Assembly (NCBI RefSeq): GCF_963678635.1
Contig: NC_087064.1
Coordinates: 1,301,926-1,365,925 of the forward strand
Direction: 5' to 3'
Length of the DNA stretch: 64,000 bases
Origin: Symsagittifera roscoffensis
Taxonomy: Eukaryota; Xenacoelomorpha; Acoela; Convolutidae
The number at the start of each line of letters is the position of its first letter. The first letter of the stretch is position 1. A program made the position numbers and the translations under genes. Below are positions 59,101 to 64,000 of the stretch, in pieces. The notes below the pieces were generated by a model. The model was not told where the DNA came from. It made no database searches and saw nothing but the letters and a program-made list of their open reading frames with translations.

Positions 59101-60520
59101 TCGTATTGATTCGTCAATACCGAATTGCGTACTACCCATTAACCTTCACTATACTGCATGTATTTCTCAAGATAAAACTCTCAGTCAAAATCTGAGTTTG
59201 GCGAAAAAGTGTTTGGCTCGCCGATTCTATTAAGATTACCAATTTTTTGAACTTTTATCTTTTTTTTGTGCCAAAGTATTGAGTGCAAGTATTGAAGTAT
59301 TGGTTGAAGTTTGAAAGAAGCTTATTTGCCATAAATGATTTGTAACTAGAAGCGAAATCTTGAACTTTAAATGGCGAATGGGGGATGATTTTTTGCAACC
59401 ACAATGCTGAAGAAGAAAAAAAATAGAAAAGAGAAAAGCACCACTGAGTAATATTTCAGAAAAACAATGGTTTGCTGGTTTATAAAAACACCAAATCTTT
59501 TTGGCAAAAATTTTATAAGTTCATTTTACGTATTTTGGTCAGCGCCAAAAAACCTTAATGACAAATGCCTCGGAGTTTTTTCGTTTGCTATGAAAAGACG
59601 CAGGAAGCAATTTCGATTTAGACATTGTTTTGATTTTCTCAACCACAAACCGACATGTCTTAGACCATTTTGCCAAAAATTTTGGTGTTTCGTCTTTCTG
59701 GACCACTTTTTGGTAAGTTTCGATTTTCTGCAACGAAATTTTAGTTTTTATGTCTTTATCCACTTTTTCGACCAAAACTTTTTAAATTTTTTTTTCGACC
59801 TCACCTAGATATACTTCAACTTTCTCGGCCAAAACATGGTATCATTTGACAGTCTCAATTTTGCCGACAGAAAACATCCAAACTTTTTTGAACTGTTCTA
59901 TGCAATCTGAGAAAAAATTCAACAAATATTACTTGAGTTTTTTGTTTCCGATTCCACCTTCAATTCAAATTTCAAAAAAGAAGGCGTGTTCAATTTATAT
60001 TTTGATATATTGTTTTTTTTCATATCGCTTCAGTAAACTATAAGCCTGGAAGTTTATCTAAATAATCTAATGACAACTGAGGAAGGGAGAGAGAACAGAA
60101 GATACTTTTTTCATCAGGAGTTGTATCCACTCATATAATAAAAATTGAATTTACAGTTTTGATTATTATTTTTAAAATTTTTTAGCGATCATTTTTGGCA
60201 CAATGTTGCAAGAATTTTTTGGCAAAATTGGATCTATTTTATCCCGAACCGACATGGAATTATTACAGTTTCAAAACTAAACCAAAAAATCTGTTTTGAT
60301 CAACCTCTAAAAAAATTGTAATCAATTTGAAACCAAAGTCAGCTTGTGCGTCTGAAAACAGGAACGAAAAAAAACCTGCTGTTTAGAGAACTTTTAACTA
60401 AACAACCACGATCAGATACTGAAATAACTTTCTAATAACAATAATAGAAAGACTGTCCGATTACATGACCTACTAATGTAACACTCGCATTGCTTTTGCA
60501 CACACTAACATACACTTGCG
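59101..60520. other. AT-rich interval with irregular internal repetition; no gene
   Basis: 59500-59840 has a loose repetition of TTTTGNCCAAAAATTTT and CACTTTTTCGACC blocks on a 50-80 base scale, which produces a 113-codon Phe-rich frame by chance. Nothing else was recognised. Confidence 0.4.
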
Positions 60521-60873
60521 CCCTTGATTTACTTGATCAGGCTGCTGACTCATTTTAAGTCATGTCGCACAGATCGGAATCCCCTTCCTGTCGCGCTGCT
60601 TTCGTCCAGAGCTTTCTCCGGTGGTTTCTCGCACTTCGGCCAGAACGGTTACCTTTTTTTTACAGCAACGTCTCCTCCCATCTCACTCTCTACTACAACA
60701 GCCCCCAATAGACCTGTCTACTCTCATCTTCAGAACCATCTCTTGTACCACAGCTCCTCCAGTTTCACAAGTACATCCACGTTATACTATCTGCCAAATG
60801 CGACTGTATGCTACACTTTTGCTGTTTGCCACTAGAGAACTCTCTGTTCCCGGGTCGAGGTCGTGCTTTTATA
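60521..60873. other. GC-richer stretch before the minisatellite; no gene supported
   Basis: Overlapping plus-strand frames (60524-60835, 60621-60956) exist because the stretch is low in stop codons; no domain is visible. It may be the body of an unrecognised repeat that ends in the minisatellite. Confidence 0.3.
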
Positions 60874-60874
60874 T

Positions 60875-61049
60875 TCAGACCGTGTGGACCAGAATATGGT
60901 ATGCTCAGACCGTGTGGGCCAGAAAATACTATGTTCAGACCGTGTGGATCGAGTGAATCCGGATTCAGACCGTGTGGGCCCATGAAATCCGGTTTCAGAC
61001 AATGTGAACCGACAGAATCTTGATTCAGACAATGTGGACCGTGTGAACC
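60875..61049. repeat. 30 bp minisatellite, six units
   Basis: TCAGAC recurs at 60875, 60905, 60935, 60965, 60995 and 61025, exactly 30 bases apart, followed by CGTGTGGRCC or AATGTGRACC. The second half of each unit varies. Because 30 is a multiple of three, a plus-strand frame reads as repeated FRPCGP. Confidence 0.95.
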
Positions 61050-61204
61050 TTAAGTTTCCCGGTCACTTCCGCAACACTTTCAGTCGTGGGTTGCAATTTC
61101 TAGTCTAGGATTGAAAGTGTTACTTTTTGGATCATGCGCGTATTTCCGGGCTCCTGCGGATGCTGCGTAGTCCCAGGATGCAGAGCACAGGGGAAGAGGC
61201 ATGC

Positions 61205-61210
<6 letters not shown>

Positions 61211-61246
<36 letters not shown>
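61211..61246. repeat. (GA)n microsatellite
   Basis: About 18 GA units. Confidence 0.97.
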
Positions 61247-61248
<2 letters not shown>

Positions 61249-61453
61249 TTCATAAAATAATGGAATATTCTAATTAGGTTTGTATAGATTAAGTACAACT
61301 TAACTTAAAGAATAAAAGAAATAAGAATTCCGTTGAAATAAAATGTCTGTTTTAAAACTAACAAGAACAGTGAATGATCGACCGTTGGTCGAATTATGCG
61401 ATAAGTTGACTGGTATCTAATCAATACCGAAGGCCAAAATCATAGGATAGTAA

Positions 61454-61987
61454 AACAAGACTGCTCGTATCAGGGCGAAGCCCTGAATGTTCCGACTGCC
61501 TTTTAAGGTTAATGGAGCAGTAATAACATTAAAAAACTCAATGAAATAAAACAAAAGAAATTTTTTTTTCTAAAATGTGAATTTTTTTTTGAAAATCATC
61601 CCCCCACACGCCATATAAAGTACAAAAGGATAGATTTCGCTCCTTGTAACAAACCAATTATGGCAAATAAGCTTCTTTTAACCAATTTGGAACGATTTCT
61701 AAGACGGATTAAATCTCCGCTTACGCGTTAATAGTGCGAAATATATCGCGCGTTAATTGTCCCAAATTGGCCAAAATGGCAATCTTTAAACCCCCGTAAC
61801 TTTACGAAAAATGAGCACAGGTGAAATATCTTTTAAAATTTGAGCTCAGGGCAACAATACCTTTCGAATGATAAAAAAAAATTTAGTCAAAAATGGCTAT
61901 AGTTAAAAAGTCGAAATTTGTCTGAAGAAAAAAAAACCCACCCCGAGCACAAATATTCCGTTACTTTCATATTGAAAGTCGGAACAA
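61454..61987 (+). mobile_element. Interspersed ~520 bp element, copy 3
   Basis: Starts AACAAGACTGCTCGTATCAG and ends GTCGGAACAA, the same ends as 37214-37734. The two are the most similar pair of the family by eye (first 45 bases identical). Includes CATCCCCCCACACGCCAT and ATATATCGCGCGTTAATTGTC. Confidence 0.85.
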
Positions 61988-62969
61988 CAAGTCAAAATAT
62001 TTCCCAAGGGGAAAAATTATAAAGACTACGAATTGAAATATAAATATTTCTAAATGCACCCACTTCCCCTTTAACGTAGCATGGACTAAGATTTCAAACT
62101 GCACGTGAATCGAAATAGATGGACACATAGAAATATTGAATGTAGAATTGAAATTTTATTTTGTACAAAGATGTACCAAATGGGCGAACTTACAGAGCTT
62201 ACCATGATGGTTTCTAAGCTAAAAACTAACTCTACATTGGGAACATCTAACTTGCAATGTAGATTTAAGCGAAACAGATGACAAGATTAAAAGTCATGTC
62301 AGAACCCACTTTTTACGCAATACATTTCATTCTACAGATTCCTTTTTAGCTAATTAAAAAGTTCTTTTTGGCCAGGTTAAATAAGATTAGGTTGGTCCCG
62401 ATGAGTTTCTGCAAATTTGAAAATCACTGATTTTGGATGAAATGATATCGGAGCCAATAAGAAAAAATACGCAATTAAAAATGAAATGTACAAACAACCT
62501 CAAAATTTGCTCATCTCTAGCTTCAAGCTACAAATGGGATCAGTTTTTGCTCTTTTTTAAATTTTTTTGAAAAAAAAAATGGCTTGTTGTGCACCAAAAG
62601 TCACCGTTTTATTGAAACTTTTTCTTAAAATTCCTGGAGTTCTTAACTGTTCTGCAATAAATTGATTTTTCTTGGTTTTTGTCAAAACTTGCGCCTGCCA
62701 TGTTTTGAAGACTGATTGAACTTGCAGTTTACTTTCAATAATCTGTTCAGGAGAACTTGCGGTTTTTTCAGCTAACTCTTCTGCAAATAATAATTATTAC
62801 AAAGATTTAAGAGTCTGTCTTTGAAAAGACCCTGAAAAACCAGAAGAATGAGGTGGACCATTTTCACAAAGAAAGGTCGAAAGGTCGGAGATCCTGAGCG
62901 ATGGTGCTTGTGACTGGCCTAAATGCGGTTTGCTTTTCGTGAACTATCACCGGACAGTTTCAATTCTCG

Positions 62970-63062
<93 letters not shown>

Positions 63063-64000
63063 GTGGTGAGTCATTCTTTCCTTATTTGGGTTGAAATAGC
63101 TATTGTTCATTTTTTGACTCTAACTTTTTCCACCACAAGTTTTGGTTCATTTTTCCCCGACCTGCAAGTTAATACAACATTGTTATTTGTTGACACTGTC
63201 CAGTTCATATGAAAACTGACATGTGGTCTATTTATGTCATGACCAAAACATTAGTCTTCATACCTAATTTGGTAAAAGGTTTCATTCAAACAGAAAATGA
63301 TTCTCTGTCAAATTGAGTGGAAAGGGGGAAAAGAGAGCCGCGCTTCAATATTTGAACTCCGCAAAATTTTCATTTATCAAAATTTTGTTTGACAAAACAC
63401 GTCAAAGCCAATGAGGTGCAGTATGAGTTTTCCAGGCTTTGGCCGGACAAACAAGCAAACATTTTGGTTCAGTGCTTAGTTCCAAGATTTTTGGTTTTGT
63501 TAAGGTTTTCTCATTACAAGGCCAAACTGGGTATTTGGTGAATTGTAAGCAGATTCCGCAACCAGATAAAAAAACGTTTTGTCTTGGAATCTGACACATT
63601 ACATTTTTTCTCTGATCCTCTCGACTGTTTTGAATTGAACAAACAAGCAGTTACAACACTGTATACCTCAAAGTTGCTCCAAAATTAGCCGACTTTGCGG
63701 AATCTGTAACAAAATTGTGGAATCTGGAATAGATACTGGAATCCACGCACTAATTACATCATTCGTGTGCTTTAAAACAACGCTGTCACGAAATCCGCAA
63801 ATCCGAGTAGAATCTGCAAACTGTGAAGGGAATCTGTATTTAGTTTGCGGAGTCAAAAAACAATTTTAGTTTTGTAACACTTATAAACTAAATTTGTTTC
63901 TTTTTGGACCACCAACCATCTCTCATGAGTTTAGTCTCAATTACTTTCAACAAATCAACTTCAGTTACTGATAACGCTTCGATGATCCAGTGATAACCCA
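61988..64000. other. AT-rich terminal interval; no gene seen
   Basis: No coding region or interspersed family recognised apart from the microsatellite at 62972-63060. Confidence 0.4.
62972..63060. repeat. Compound (AT)n(GT)n microsatellite
   Basis: About 29 AT units followed directly by about 16 GT units. Confidence 0.98.

Noticed and set aside
59467..59808. 113-codon Phe-rich frame as a membrane protein
   Set aside because: It falls in a stretch of loose TTTTGNCCAAAA repetition, and the opposite strand is equally open; this is composition, not coding.

Overview
The window is AT-rich animal nuclear DNA: almost all repeats and transposon remains, plus one well-supported host gene. The gene (minus strand, 47935 to 40963) splits into eight exons with canonical GT-AG introns and encodes a 577-residue T-box factor. 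Its DNA-binding domain is of the TBX20 type, and an eh1-like repression motif lies near the N-terminus. Together with CR1/L2-like LINEs, Penelope-like retroelements, tRNA-derived SINE pieces and many short non-autonomous elements, this points to an invertebrate metazoan. A tunicate or similar small marine animal is possible, but the sequence alone does not fix the phylum.

Layout. 1-8.2 kb: three LINE copies. One on the minus strand runs off the left edge. One on the plus strand is split by a third, minus-strand LINE of another family. 8.2-26.3 kb: a tandem array of a 2.54 kb non-coding unit (one unit carries the LINEs at its left end), with a 1.4-1.6 kb flank that occurs twice and contains decayed Penelope-like reverse transcriptase. 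26.3-29.4 kb: the rest of that Penelope-like element and another copy on the opposite strand. 30.4-35.2 kb: three tandem 1.3 kb units, the third interrupted by a 924 bp element with inverted ends. 36.8-39.0 kb: a duplicated segment in which each copy serves as the empty site for an insertion in the other. 40.6-47.9 kb: the TBX20-type gene, with hAT-like MITEs and a SINE in its introns. 49.8-64 kb: more short mobile elements, a FLYWCH zinc-finger remnant, a 3.5 kb block of unusual composition (55.56-59.1 kb), a 30 bp minisatellite and several microsatellites.

None of the retroelement copies is intact. The window is most informative as a record of nested insertions: at least four insertions can be bounded by comparison with an empty paralogous site in the same window. 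I found no CRISPR array, operon, rRNA gene or convincing tRNA gene. All identifications come from reading the sequence and were not checked by database search.
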